From: Oceanispirochaeta crateris
GTDB taxonomy: Bacteria > Spirochaetota > Spirochaetia > DSM-2461
Direction of reading: 5' to 3'
Assembly: GCF_008329965.1 (NCBI RefSeq)
Contig: NZ_CP036150.1
Span: 3,204,439 to 3,268,438 of the forward strand
Length of the DNA: 64,000 nt
The position numbers and the translations under genes are program-made. Of this stretch, positions 35,414-44,322 are shown piece after piece (the first letter of the stretch is position 1; each line of letters begins with the position of its first letter). Under the pieces are notes generated by a model. It did no database searches. It worked only from the letters and a program-made list of their open reading frames with translations, and was not told where the DNA came from.

Positions 35414-36611
35414 TGTTATCCCCCCATTTATAGAGAACGACTTAAGTAGAATTATTTAAACAGCTGGTATTTTCAATCTGGGAGGAATACCTCCAACTGC
35501 TGTATGAGGTCGCTCATTATTATATGTCCATAACCATTTGGTCGCAAGATCCTGTGCATGAGCGATAGATTGAAAGTTCGTTAAATCTAACCATTCATGT
35601 CTTACTGTTCTATTAAATCTTTCAATATAAGCATTCTGAGTCGGTTTTCCTGGCTGAATAATAGAAGTGTAATTTCCTTTTTCTCAGCCCAGTTTTGTAG
35701 TTCTGCACTGCAGTATTCAGGCCCATTATCACAGCGAATAGCTAGAGGTTTATTCCTCTATTCGAGGATCTGATCCAGTGATCTTGTAACTCTGGCTGCT
35801 GGTAGAGAGAAGTCAACATCTATTGCTAATCCTTCCTTATTAAAATTATCAATGACATTGAAGGTTCTGAAACTTCTTCCATCACCAAGGGTGTCGCTCA
35901 TAAAGTCCATAGACCACACCATGTCGGGTTTTGATGGTACTTATAGGGCATCAGGTTTATCTCTTTTAATTTTCCTTCTAGGCTTAATCCTCAGGTTCAG
36001 TCCCAATTCACGATAAATGCGGTATACCCGCTTATGATTCCATGGATAATTCTTAACATTTCTGAGATACAGAAAACACAAACCAAATCCCCACCGTTTA
36101 TATGTGGTAGTGAGCCGTAATAACCAGTCGGCTATTTGCTCATTCTCAGCTGATTGTTTAGGAATATATCTATAACAAGTTTCGCTGATAGCAAACGCTC
36201 TACAGGCCAGCTTGATTGAAATATCAGTATCTTCGACATAGAGCATGGCCATCTCCCTTCCATGAGATGGCTTTACCACTTTTTTTTTGAGGGCATCCTG
36301 AACAATTTCTGCTTTTAATCTTTCTTCAGCATACATTTTTTTGAGTTGGGCGTTTTCTGCTTCAAGTTCTTTTAATCTGGAGATCATTGATATATCCATT
36401 CCTCCATATTTTGATCGCCACTGATAAAATAAGGCTGTACTGATATTATTTTCACGGCATAACTCAGTAACAGGTATTCCACTCTCTGCCTTTTTAAGAA
36501 TTGCCATTATCTGGCTGTCTGTAAAACGAGACTTTTTCATGTAGAAACTCCTTCATTTAGAATAAAGATATTTTCTACTTATGACGACTTCTATTTTTTG
36601 GGGGGATTACA
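35414..36611 (-). mobile_element. IS3-family insertion sequence, decayed (1198 bp)
   Basis: Terminal repeats are TGTTATCCCCCC at 35414-35425 and the complement GGGGGGATTACA at 36600-36611, with further similarity inward (ACTTAAGTAGAA against CATAAGTAGAA). The right end lies only 19 bases from the -35 box of the gntR promoter. Confidence 0.85.
35456..36540 (-). pseudogene. IS3-family OrfAB, two in-frame stops plus a frameshift
   Basis: The frame runs from an OrfA-like HTH (RFTDSQIMAILKKAESG, CRENNISTALFYQWRSKYGG) without break into the OrfB N-terminus (CRAFAISETCYRYIPKQ). A TAA then follows KRDKPDAL (near 35941), and the DDE domain continues [20 protein letters not shown] to a second stop (TAG near 35760), then AIRCDNGPEYCSAELQNW. 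A frameshift near 35680 puts KPTQNAYIERFNRTVRHEWL in another frame. The transposase cannot be made from this copy. Confidence 0.85.
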
Positions 36612-36630
36612 AAGTATTTCAAAGTTTTTA

Positions 36631-36666
36631 TTGACAGATGTTAGTTGTATGATAACATACAACTAA
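36631..36666 (+). promoter_or_regulatory. gntR promoter with overlapping operator
   Basis: A consensus -35 TTGACA (36631-36636) is followed by a perfect 11-bp inverted repeat, TTAGTTGTATG / CATACAACTAA, with a 4-base centre (36641-36666). The repeat covers the spacer and any -10 (TAACAT at 36653-36658, 16-base spacer). Its inner TTGTATGATAACATACAA resembles FadR-type GntR operators, so autorepression is expected. Confidence 0.7.
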
Positions 36667-36697
36667 CTAGTAAATAAATAAGAGAGAATTCCCCTAC

Positions 36698-37390
36698 ATG
36701 CCAACTTTTGAACCATTGAAAGTCATAAAACAGAAGAAGATTTCTGACCAAGTTTATGATCAACTATTGATGCATATCAAAAATGATACTTGGAGAGAAG
36801 GGGAGAAACTTCCATCTGAGAATGAATTGAAGAATCAATTTTGTGTCAGTAGGATCAGTATTCGTCAGGCTATTCAGAAGCTTACAGCTTTAGGAATAGT
36901 CGAAACAAGACAAGGTGAAGGGACCTTTTTAAAAAAAGTTACATCTGATAATTACACAAATATGTTGTTTCCAGCTTTTATGATTAATAAGAATACCCTT
37001 ACCGAAATTCTTGAATATCGAAGTATTATGGAAGTTGGAGCTTTGGAATTAGCGTGTGATCGTATTACTGAAGAGGAAATTACCAGTCTTGAGAGAATCG
37101 TCTCTCGGATGGAAAAGAACAGTCATGATGATAAGAAGTTTGCTTCTGATGATCTTGCCTTTCACAATGTCATTGCCAGAGCTTCTAAGAATGATCTTAT
37201 CATCAATGTTAGTGTCTTTGTATTTGAGTTAATGGCTGAAAGCATGGAGCATATAGTAACCACTTTGGGAATGAAAGATGGTAAACACTTTCACCGCTTA
37301 ATTTTGGAGAAGATAAAACAGCAAGATAAAGAAGGTGCTGTTCGGGCAATGAGGGAACATGTTGCCAACACTGTCGTACGGATGGGATAA
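36698..37390 (+). CDS. GntR-family regulator, FadR subfamily (FCD domain)
   Basis: A 230-residue repressor. The N-terminal winged helix is QVYDQLLMHIKNDTWREGEK, LPSENELKNQFCVSRISIRQ, AIQKLTALGIVETRQGEGTF. The FCD ligand domain follows (LEYRSIMEVGALELACDRIT, DLAFHNVIARASKNDLI, HRLILEKIKQQDKEGAVRAM), with the Asp and three His positions that usually hold a metal and a carboxylate ligand. It is followed by the Tct transporter operon, which it presumably controls in response to an organic acid. Confidence 0.93.
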   Translation: MPTFEPLKVIKQKKISDQVYDQLLMHIKNDTWREGEKLPSENELKNQFCVSRISIRQAIQKLTALGIVETRQGEGTFLKKVTSDNYTNMLFPAFMINKNTLTEILEYRSIMEVGALELACDRITEEEITSLERIVSRMEKNSHDDKKFASDDLAFHNVIARASKNDLIINVSVFVFELMAESMEHIVTTLGMKDGKHFHRLILEKIKQQDKEGAVRAMREHVANTVVRMG

Positions 37391-37442
37391 AACCTCAGGA
37401 AATAAAGAATTTTATTCTGACCTAAAATTGTTTTGTATTTTT

Positions 37443-37464
37443 ACTTGTAGGACAACTAACAAGT
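37443..37464 (+). promoter_or_regulatory. Second GntR operator candidate, ahead of tctC
   Basis: ACTTGT (37443-37448) and ACAAGT (37459-37464) form an inverted repeat. The inner TTGTAGGACAA (37445-37455) matches TTGTATGATAA of the gntR operator at 9 of 11 positions, and both are followed by a shared ACAACTAAC. It lies about 95 bases ahead of the tctC start. Confidence 0.55.
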
Positions 37465-37559
37465 GAGCATCCCTGTGGGTATCCATGGGTAAATAAATTA
37501 TAGGATGAATTAAGAGCCGTCTTTCTGATAGCTTTTCAATTCAATTAAGGAGTGTAGAG

Positions 37560-38624
37560 ATGAAAAAGTTTCTTACTGTTTCTATTTTTCTGGTTCTGGC
37601 TGCATCAACAGTATTTGCAGCAGGTAGTTCTGAAGCAAACGCGAACAAACTTTGGCCTAAAACCAACGCTGTTGTGACTGTTGGTTTTGGTGCTGGTGGT
37701 GGAACTGATACAGCTGTTCGGCCTGTTCTTGCTGAAATGGAAAAGTATCTTGGAGAAACAATCAATGTTGTAAACCAGGCAGGTGGAGCCTCAGCTGTTG
37801 CAGCTACCAACGTTCTTGCAAAGCCTCATGATGGCTATAACATGTTTGCAACTGGTTCTGGTGCTTTTGCAGGATTTGGTGTAAATGGAACAAGTGATTC
37901 AACATGGGTCGATTGGGAAACTTTTCATCCATATAGTGGCCCAGCTGCAATTATCGTACACCCTAGTTCTGACATTAAATCCTTAGATGACCTTTTGGAA
38001 TATTTAGCAGAAGGTTCTCCAAACTTTGCTATTGGATCTTTTGGAAACGGACCTCATGTTCAGATTGAGGCTATCCTTAAGATTGCAAATGTGCCAACTC
38101 CTAACTATACGACTCTTGGTGCATGTAGGGATGTAGGTATCTCAGTTATTGCTAAAGACTCTGTAGCAGGTATTGGTTCTTTCTCTTCACTCATTGACCT
38201 TGCAAATGCTGGTGAAATAAAAGTTCTATGCGTTACCACAGCAGATTCATGGGAGTTAGATAATGGAGAAGTTATACCTTCGATCACAAGCATTCTTCCT
38301 GGATCTGAGACTGTTCCACAGTTCTGTGAAACATGGCCGATTTTGATCCCAAGAGATGCTCCAGCACACATTATAGAAAAGCTTAAAGAGGCATTCCATT
38401 ATGCTCTTGGAACCGAAGCGGTCAAGAAATATGCATCTGATATGGCTTTTAATATAGTTGCTTACACCGGTGAAGAAGCTGATCGTTTCATGGCTATTCA
38501 GACTTCTGGTTATGCTTGGACTCAGTATGATGCAGGTTTAGTTCAAATTTCTCCTGCTGATCTCGGAATCCCCAGAATGGAAGATTTTGACTGGGAAGTT
38601 GAGAAGAAAAAGCTGAGTAAATAA
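37560..38624 (+). CDS. Tripartite tricarboxylate transporter substrate-binding protein (TctC/Bug type)
   Basis: A 354-residue periplasmic binding protein. Signal peptide MKKFLTVSIFLVLAASTVFA, then AAGSSEA of spirochaetal style. Bug-family hallmarks are VGFGAGGGTDTAVRPVLAEM, INVVNQAGGASAVAATNVLA, AIIVHPSSDIKSLDDLLEYL and the terminal region. These proteins bind carboxylates such as citrate or sugar acids through carboxylate-binding water networks. AAGGAG precedes the ATG. It is followed by a strong hairpin and tctB. Confidence 0.9.
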   Translation: MKKFLTVSIFLVLAASTVFAAGSSEANANKLWPKTNAVVTVGFGAGGGTDTAVRPVLAEMEKYLGETINVVNQAGGASAVAATNVLAKPHDGYNMFATGSGAFAGFGVNGTSDSTWVDWETFHPYSGPAAIIVHPSSDIKSLDDLLEYLAEGSPNFAIGSFGNGPHVQIEAILKIANVPTPNYTTLGACRDVGISVIAKDSVAGIGSFSSLIDLANAGEIKVLCVTTADSWELDNGEVIPSITSILPGSETVPQFCETWPILIPRDAPAHIIEKLKEAFHYALGTEAVKKYASDMAFNIVAYTGEEADRFMAIQTSGYAWTQYDAGLVQISPADLGIPRMEDFDWEVEKKKLSK

Positions 38625-38662
38625 TTGATTATTTCAGGAGCATTAGTCTCCTGAGAAATCAA
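38625..38662 (+). other. Intercistronic hairpin between tctC and tctB
   Basis: TTGATTATTTCAGGAG and CTCCTGAGAAATCAA form a stem with one bulge and one mismatch, starting directly at the tctC stop. No T-run follows. It is the counterpart of the hairpin after the ABC binding protein and probably protects the tctC message. Confidence 0.6.
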
Positions 38663-38697
38663 TAATATTTATTCACTATTTGTATAAGGAATTAAGT

Positions 38698-39183
38698 ATG
38701 AACAATGAGAAGGATATGACTGGTGATATTATTATGGGGTTTCTACTCATAATAAGTGGTATCGCTATTGTTGTAGTGGCTTTAGGGATGAAGGTATTTA
38801 GAAATTTTCTTGATGCACCTGGTTTTTTCCCTTTAATGCTTGGTTGTGTTTTTGTTTTATTGGGTGCAGCCCTAAGTTTTCCCGCATTAAAAAAGGTTGG
38901 CCTTTCAACATTGAAAGACACATTTTCAAAATCTAATCTTAGCAAGTTCTTCAAGGATGACAAGACTTTACGTGTAACAATCCTCCTCGCTTTGATGTTT
39001 GTTTACGTCTATTTCTTAATTGGATGGCTTAACTTTACAGTTGCAACCTTCCTCTATCTTTTTTTTACAATGCTTTACATTAAATCCACTAAGTGGTGGA
39101 TGGTAATTATTATATCAATTGTTGCCAGTGTAACAATTAGTGTGGTTTTCAAGTACGGGTTTAGAATCCCCTTACCTAGTTAA
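38698..39183 (+). CDS. Tripartite tricarboxylate transporter small membrane subunit (TctB)
   Basis: A 161-residue protein with four hydrophobic segments, as in TctB: IIMGFLLIISGIAIVVVALG, FFPLMLGCVFVLLGAALSF, VTILLALMFVYVYFLIGWL and MVIIISIVASVTISVVF. The ATG at 38698 is preferred over 38680 because AAGGA lies about 9 bases upstream of it. It stabilises the large TctA subunit. Confidence 0.85.
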   Translation: MNNEKDMTGDIIMGFLLIISGIAIVVVALGMKVFRNFLDAPGFFPLMLGCVFVLLGAALSFPALKKVGLSTLKDTFSKSNLSKFFKDDKTLRVTILLALMFVYVYFLIGWLNFTVATFLYLFFTMLYIKSTKWWMVIIISIVASVTISVVFKYGFRIPLPS

Positions 39184-39199
39184 GTGATTGGAGAATAAT

Positions 39200-40741
39200 A
39201 TGTTGACATCATTTGCATCACAAATGAGTTTATTATGGAGTTCTGTAGGTATTGTTTCCGATCCTATGACTCTACTGATAATTTTACTTGCAACGACAAC
39301 GGGTATCGTCGTCGGTGCAATCCCCGGCCTTACCGGGACAATGGCACTAGCGCTTCTAATAAATGTCACCTACACCATGAAGTTAGAGTATGCAGTCGCG
39401 TTTCTATTAAGTGTATATGTCGGTGCCATTATGGGGGGGTGCTACTCTGCCATCATGTTAAATATTCCTGGAACGCCAGCAGCAGCCGCTACGGCGTTGG
39501 ATGGTTTTGTGCTTGCCAAACGTGGTGAGGGAGGAAAGGCTCTTGCAACCGGAATTGTATCCAGCTTTATTGGTGTGACAATTTCAGTGGTAGTGCTTTT
39601 ATTTTTTACCCCCATGATTTATTCGGTGGCTCTGAAGTTTGGGAAATGGGAATACTTTCTTCTTGCTCTCTTTGGCATCATGATTTGTGGTAGCCTATCC
39701 ACTGATAGTACACCGCTCAAAGGTTGGATCATTGGATTTCTGGGATTCTTTGCCGCGATGATCGGTTTGGACCCCATTTACTCGTATTCCCGCTTTACCT
39801 TTGGAATTCCCAATCTTATGGGAGGAATCCAACTTATACCTGCCCTGATCGGTGTCTTTGGCATTTCAGAAATTCTTACTGTCTTGCAAGAGAGTATTCC
39901 CTATTCCATGGAAGAAGACTTGGGTTCGGTTATGCCTGACAAAAAGATCCTGAAGCAAATCTGGAAACCGACTATTCGCTCTGGCTTTATTGGTGCAGCA
40001 ATAGGGGCTATTCCTGGAGCAGGAGAAGATATTGCAGCATGGGTGTCTTATGATGTAGGGAAAAGAAGAAGTAAGAACAAACGTTTTTTCGGTAAAGGTT
40101 CCTACGAAGGACTAGCCTGTGCCGAGACAGCTAATAATGCCTGTATACCTGGTGCTATGATCCCGCTGCTTACCTTGGCTATCCCTGGTAGCCCACAGGC
40201 CGCCATGTTTCTGGCCGCTATTTGGCTTCATGGAGTCAAACCAGGGCCGATGCTGGCTTTACAGAATCCTACCTTTCTATACGAGACTGGAATAACTCTC
40301 TTCTTATCTGCTGTTTGTATGCTGGTAGTTGGGCTTCTGATAACTAAACCTATGGTGAAGTTGTTAAAGATAAACAGAAAAATACTCATGCCAATCATAG
40401 TTCCAATGACAGTTATTGGTGCCTATGCAGGAAATGTGAACATTTTTGATATCAAGGTTATGTTGATCTTTGGTGTAATCGGGTTCTTTCTTCGTAAGAT
40501 GAAGTATCCTATGGCGCCGTTGGTACTTGGACTAATTTTAGGGCCAACTGCTGACCTAAATTTTCGCCAGGCGCTGATGATGGGACAGGGGTCTATTGTT
40601 CCATTGTTAGGAAGACCAGTTGGAATTGTCTTTATGTTGGTTATCACTTTCATCCTGATCACTGGAATAACAAAATCTTTTTCAAAAAAAGAAACAAACA
40701 CAATGGATTCGATGAATGTATATGAAGAGGGAATGGTATGA
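39200..40741 (+). CDS. Tripartite tricarboxylate transporter large membrane subunit (TctA)
   Basis: A 513-residue integral membrane protein, the translocation subunit. TctA hallmarks are GIVVGAIPGLTGTMALALLI, the NIPGTPAAAATALDGFVLAK loop, IGAIPGAGEDIAAWVSYDVG, and SPQAAMFLAAIWLHGVKPGP. The ATG at 39200 has GGAG 6 bases upstream; the in-frame TTG at 39188 does not. It overlaps the following SDR gene by 4 bases, linking transport and catabolism in one mRNA. Confidence 0.93.
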   Translation: MLTSFASQMSLLWSSVGIVSDPMTLLIILLATTTGIVVGAIPGLTGTMALALLINVTYTMKLEYAVAFLLSVYVGAIMGGCYSAIMLNIPGTPAAAATALDGFVLAKRGEGGKALATGIVSSFIGVTISVVVLLFFTPMIYSVALKFGKWEYFLLALFGIMICGSLSTDSTPLKGWIIGFLGFFAAMIGLDPIYSYSRFTFGIPNLMGGIQLIPALIGVFGISEILTVLQESIPYSMEEDLGSVMPDKKILKQIWKPTIRSGFIGAAIGAIPGAGEDIAAWVSYDVGKRRSKNKRFFGKGSYEGLACAETANNACIPGAMIPLLTLAIPGSPQAAMFLAAIWLHGVKPGPMLALQNPTFLYETGITLFLSAVCMLVVGLLITKPMVKLLKINRKILMPIIVPMTVIGAYAGNVNIFDIKVMLIFGVIGFFLRKMKYPMAPLVLGLILGPTADLNFRQALMMGQGSIVPLLGRPVGIVFMLVITFILITGITKSFSKKETNTMDSMNVYEEGMV

Positions 40742-41490
40742 ATGTAAAAGATAAATGCATTGTTATCACTGGAGGCTCTGGTGGTCTTGGTTCCGAGATG
40801 GCAAAGCTGCTGGCTTTTAAAGGAGCAAACGTAATCATCCTCGATTTGGATAAACAAAAAGGCGACGCTCTTGTGAAAGATATTCAGAGTGAGGGGTATA
40901 AAGCCATTTTCTATCCCATGGATTTGACCAGTGAAGAGGATTGGAAAACAGTTCTTACAACGATTATGAAAAAAGACGGAAAAATTGATGTTCTGGTAAA
41001 CAATGTAGGAATCAATATCCGTAAGCCACTCGAAGAGATGGAGCTTGAAGAATGGAACACAATGATGTTGGTAAACGTCGGAAGTGTATTCCTTGGTGCT
41101 AAACATATGATTCCTATTATGCGTAAACAGGGCGGGGGGGCTATCATTAATACCTCTTCAGTCTGTGGTCTTATTGGTCATCGATATACCCCTGAAGCCT
41201 ACACAACGACTAAGGGAGCGGTCACACTGTTGACAAAATCTATTGCCGCTCGATATGCCAAAGATGGTATCAGATGTAATTCTATCCATCCAAGTACAGT
41301 GGACACCCCCTTGGTTCAAGAAATGTTTAAGGATCCGGTAAAGAAACAGCAGAGATTGGAAGAGGTGCCACTAGGGCGTCTCGCCAAGGCTTCTGATGTT
41401 GCAAATGCGGTATTGTACCTCGCATCAGATGACGCATCCTTCATCAATGGCATTGCATTGCCTATTGATGGTGGGGTCATCTGTTGTTGA
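40738..41490 (+). CDS. Short-chain dehydrogenase/reductase (FabG-like), first copy
   Basis: A 250-residue classical SDR. The NAD(P)-binding loop is ITGGSGGLGSEMAKLL, NVGIN and INTSSVCG follow, and the catalytic Tyr and Lys are in YTTTKGAV. An Asp-rich LDLDKQKGD after strand 2 favours NAD. It overlaps tctA, so its substrate is probably the imported compound, perhaps oxidised at a hydroxyl. Confidence 0.9.
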   Translation: MNVKDKCIVITGGSGGLGSEMAKLLAFKGANVIILDLDKQKGDALVKDIQSEGYKAIFYPMDLTSEEDWKTVLTTIMKKDGKIDVLVNNVGINIRKPLEEMELEEWNTMMLVNVGSVFLGAKHMIPIMRKQGGGAIINTSSVCGLIGHRYTPEAYTTTKGAVTLLTKSIAARYAKDGIRCNSIHPSTVDTPLVQEMFKDPVKKQQRLEEVPLGRLAKASDVANAVLYLASDDASFINGIALPIDGGVICC

Positions 41491-41516
41491 AGAAGAAATA
41501 GCTAAGGAGCTAGAAA

Positions 41517-42365
41517 ATGAATTATTCTCAAGAACAAGTTACAAAATTAAAAAAGAAAGCGATCCAAGTTCGCGCAAATATATTGGAGATGATACCACCA
41601 GGTAAGGTTGGACACCTAGGAGGTAGCAGCAGTATTGCTGATGTCATGGCAGCTTTATATTTTCATGCTATGAATGTGAACGCTTCTGATCCCAAGGATT
41701 CTAAGCGTGATCGTCTGATCATGAGTAAGGGGCATGCTGTTTTGGTGCAGTATGCATGTCTAGTTGAGTTTGGTTATTTTAGCCGTGAAGAGCTGGGTAA
41801 GGTCAAAACATTTAAAGGTATGCTTCAAGGACATCCTGACATGGATAAAACTCCTGGTATTGAGGCAGTTACAGGATCTCTTGGACAAGGATTATCTGTT
41901 GCATTAGGGCTTGCATTGGGATTTCGTTTGGATAAACTTCCTAACCATGTTTATGCAATTCTAGGGGATGGTGAGCTTGCAGAAGGTCAGGTTTGGGAAG
42001 CTGTTATGGCAGCCCATGGATTTAAGGCAAATAACCTTACTGCCATCGTAGACTTCAATGGCTTGCAGGCTACCAGTACAACCAAAGAAATCTTTCCCAT
42101 TGAAAATCTTGCACAGAAATGGAGTAGTTTTGGTTGGAATGTTATTGAGATCGATGGACATAATATGGTTCAGATCCTTGATGCATTGGAGGCTGCAAAA
42201 GCCTTCACTGAGGGCCCATCAGTGATTTTAGCACATACAATAAAAGGCAAATGTTTTCCCTTTGCAGAAGGAAAAGCAAAGTACCACAATGCAGCTATGA
42301 CTGAAGACGAATACAAAGAAGCGTGGGCTTGCATTGAAAACTTAAAAAAAGAGGTAGAGGCATGA
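41517..42365 (+). CDS. Transketolase N-terminal subunit
   Basis: A 282-residue thiamine-diphosphate-binding half of a split transketolase. The PP-binding signature is ILGDGELAEGQVWEAVMAAH with NNLTAIVDFNG (GDG...N). GHLGGSSSIADVMAALYFHA and SKGHAVLVQYACL match the substrate region. It lacks the C-terminal pyrimidine domain, supplied by the next gene, with which it overlaps by 4 bases. Split enzymes like this often serve a special pathway rather than the pentose phosphate cycle. Confidence 0.93.
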   Translation: MNYSQEQVTKLKKKAIQVRANILEMIPPGKVGHLGGSSSIADVMAALYFHAMNVNASDPKDSKRDRLIMSKGHAVLVQYACLVEFGYFSREELGKVKTFKGMLQGHPDMDKTPGIEAVTGSLGQGLSVALGLALGFRLDKLPNHVYAILGDGELAEGQVWEAVMAAHGFKANNLTAIVDFNGLQATSTTKEIFPIENLAQKWSSFGWNVIEIDGHNMVQILDALEAAKAFTEGPSVILAHTIKGKCFPFAEGKAKYHNAAMTEDEYKEAWACIENLKKEVEA

Positions 42366-43300
42366 GAACGTCTGATAGTTTAAGAAAAACATATGGTGAG
42401 ACCCTTGTAGAATTGGGTAAGGATAACAAGGACATTGTGATGCTTGAGGCAGACCTCGGTAATTCGACAATGTCAGCGATGTTTGGAGCTGCATACCCAG
42501 ATCGCTATTTTCAAGTGGGTATTGCAGAGCAGAACATGGCCTCTGTTGCTGCGGGACTCTCTTTGGCAGGAAAAATTCCTTTTATTAATTCCTTTGCTGT
42601 ATTTGCAACGGGTAGAGGGTACGATCAGATTCGTTCATCAGTTGCAATTGCTAGTTTAAATGTGAAAATTTGCGGTTCCAGTGCTGGCCTATCTGACTTT
42701 GGGGATGGAAAAACACATCAGAGTATAGATGATATTGCATTGATGCAGGTACTGCCAAACATGACGGTTCTTTCTCCTTGTGATGCTATTGAAACCGAGA
42801 AGATGGCCAAGGCAATGGTAGAGTGTGATGGTCCTATCTATCTCCGGATAAACCGGAATGACCTACCTCTTGTCTCCGACCCCAAAGCAAATTACAAGAT
42901 TGGTCAGATGACCGAGATGGTTCAAGGAAAGGATGTTGTTGTTTTTGCTACTGGAGTCATGGTGCAACAGTCTATGGAAGCAGCAAAGATCCTTGAGAAA
43001 GAAGGTATCTCTATTCGTGTAGTTAATGTAAGCACCATTAAGCCTCTAGACATTGATGCTCTTGAATCCTTTTGTGATGGGGTTAAAGGTGTCGTTACTG
43101 CCGAAGAGCATAGCATTATTGGTGGTTTAGGTAGTGCTGTTTGTTCTGCTCTTTCTAATAAGAGACTACCTATTGAAGTACTTGGAGTCCAGGACCGTTT
43201 TGGTACTTCTGCAGAGAACTATTCCATTCTTTTAAAAAACTTTGGCTTGGAGAGTGAAGATGTGGCTAAGAAAGTTAGAAAAATCTTAGCGGATAATTAA
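42362..43300 (+). CDS. Transketolase C-terminal subunit
   Basis: A 312-residue pyrimidine-binding and C-terminal half of the split transketolase. QVGIAEQNMASVAAGLSLAG contains the catalytic Glu that activates the cofactor; SVAIASLNVKICGSSAGLS and the GDGKTHQSIDDIALMQVLPN loop follow. ATG and TGA overlap with the N-terminal subunit. The two should form one active enzyme transferring two-carbon units between sugars. Confidence 0.93.
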   Translation: MRTSDSLRKTYGETLVELGKDNKDIVMLEADLGNSTMSAMFGAAYPDRYFQVGIAEQNMASVAAGLSLAGKIPFINSFAVFATGRGYDQIRSSVAIASLNVKICGSSAGLSDFGDGKTHQSIDDIALMQVLPNMTVLSPCDAIETEKMAKAMVECDGPIYLRINRNDLPLVSDPKANYKIGQMTEMVQGKDVVVFATGVMVQQSMEAAKILEKEGISIRVVNVSTIKPLDIDALESFCDGVKGVVTAEEHSIIGGLGSAVCSALSNKRLPIEVLGVQDRFGTSAENYSILLKNFGLESEDVAKKVRKILADN

Positions 43301-43311
43301 GGAGATTTAAT

Positions 43312-44196
43312 ATGATAATTGGTTTTATTGGATTAGGAATTATGGGTAAACCCATGGCTAAGAACCTGATTAATGCAGGATATTCTCTTACTGTTAATGA
43401 TTTGAATCAGAACTCTGTAGATGAACTTGTTTCTTTTGGTGCAAATGCTCTATCAACTCCCAAAGAAGTAGCAGCAGTGAGTGATATCATTATTACAATG
43501 TTACCCAACTCACCGCATGTGAAAGAGGTTGTTATTGGTAAGGGTGGGGTTGTTGAAGGAGCAAAGCCAAACACTATTCTTGTTGATATGAGTTCAATCT
43601 CTCCTATTGTCAGCAGAGAGATTTCTGCTGAGCTTTCTAAAAAGCAGGTCAGTATGCTTGATGCTCCTGTAAGTGGTGGGGAGCCTAAGGCAATCGATGG
43701 TAGCCTAGCTATTATGGTCGGTGGTCCTGAGGATGCTTTTGCAAAAGTAGAAGCAATTCTCCAGGTTATGGGTGGTAGTGTCACCTTAGTAGGAGATATT
43801 GGTAGTGGAAATATTACCAAACTTGCAAATCAGATCATGGTCGCATCGAACATTGCAGGTATGTCTGAAGCTCTGGTGCTTGCAACCAAAGCCAATGTCG
43901 ATCCAGAAAAAGTCTTTAAGGCTATTCGAGGTGGTCTTGCTGGAAGTACAGTTCTAGACGCTAAGGCACCTTTAGTGCTTGCTGGAAATTTTAAGCCTGG
44001 CTTCCGTATTGATCTGCACATCAAAGATCTTCAGAATGCTCTTGATACATCCAACAGTGTTGGAACTCCTTCTCCCATTAGTGAAGCTGCCATTGAGATG
44101 ATGAAGAGCCTCTCCTCAGAAGGGAAGGGTAGTGATGACCATGGTGGTCTAATCCAGTGGTATGAGAAACTGGCTAATGTTGAAGTACGGTCTTAA
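43312..44196 (+). CDS. Beta-hydroxyacid dehydrogenase (GarR/tartronate semialdehyde reductase-like)
   Basis: A 294-residue member of the 3-hydroxyisobutyrate dehydrogenase family. Signature parts: nucleotide loop GFIGLGIMGKPMAKNLI with VNDLN, the substrate motif LDAPVSGGEPKAIDGSLAIM, and the catalytic Lys in GSGNITKLANQIMVASNIAG. GarR-type enzymes reduce tartronate semialdehyde to glycerate. With a transketolase and transaldolase nearby, it could remove a C3 semialdehyde product. Confidence 0.88.
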   Translation: MIIGFIGLGIMGKPMAKNLINAGYSLTVNDLNQNSVDELVSFGANALSTPKEVAAVSDIIITMLPNSPHVKEVVIGKGGVVEGAKPNTILVDMSSISPIVSREISAELSKKQVSMLDAPVSGGEPKAIDGSLAIMVGGPEDAFAKVEAILQVMGGSVTLVGDIGSGNITKLANQIMVASNIAGMSEALVLATKANVDPEKVFKAIRGGLAGSTVLDAKAPLVLAGNFKPGFRIDLHIKDLQNALDTSNSVGTPSPISEAAIEMMKSLSSEGKGSDDHGGLIQWYEKLANVEVRS

Positions 44197-44215
44197 TTAA
44201 TTCTTCATTGTAAGG

Positions 44216-44246
44216 GGTATTCTAGAAGAAAATCTTCTGGAATACC
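44216..44246 (+). other. Intercistronic hairpin between the GarR-like and MBL genes
   Basis: GGTATTCTAGAAGA, an AAA loop and TCTTCTGGAATACC form a 14-bp stem with one G-T pair. No T-run follows. It could set differential expression between the upstream and downstream halves of the operon. Confidence 0.5.
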
Positions 44247-44322
44247 TCCTATTGATAACAAAAATGGTGTTGTAAGTAATCTTTCCAATTTTTCAATAAA
44301 GAATGAAGGTGAATGTGAACAG

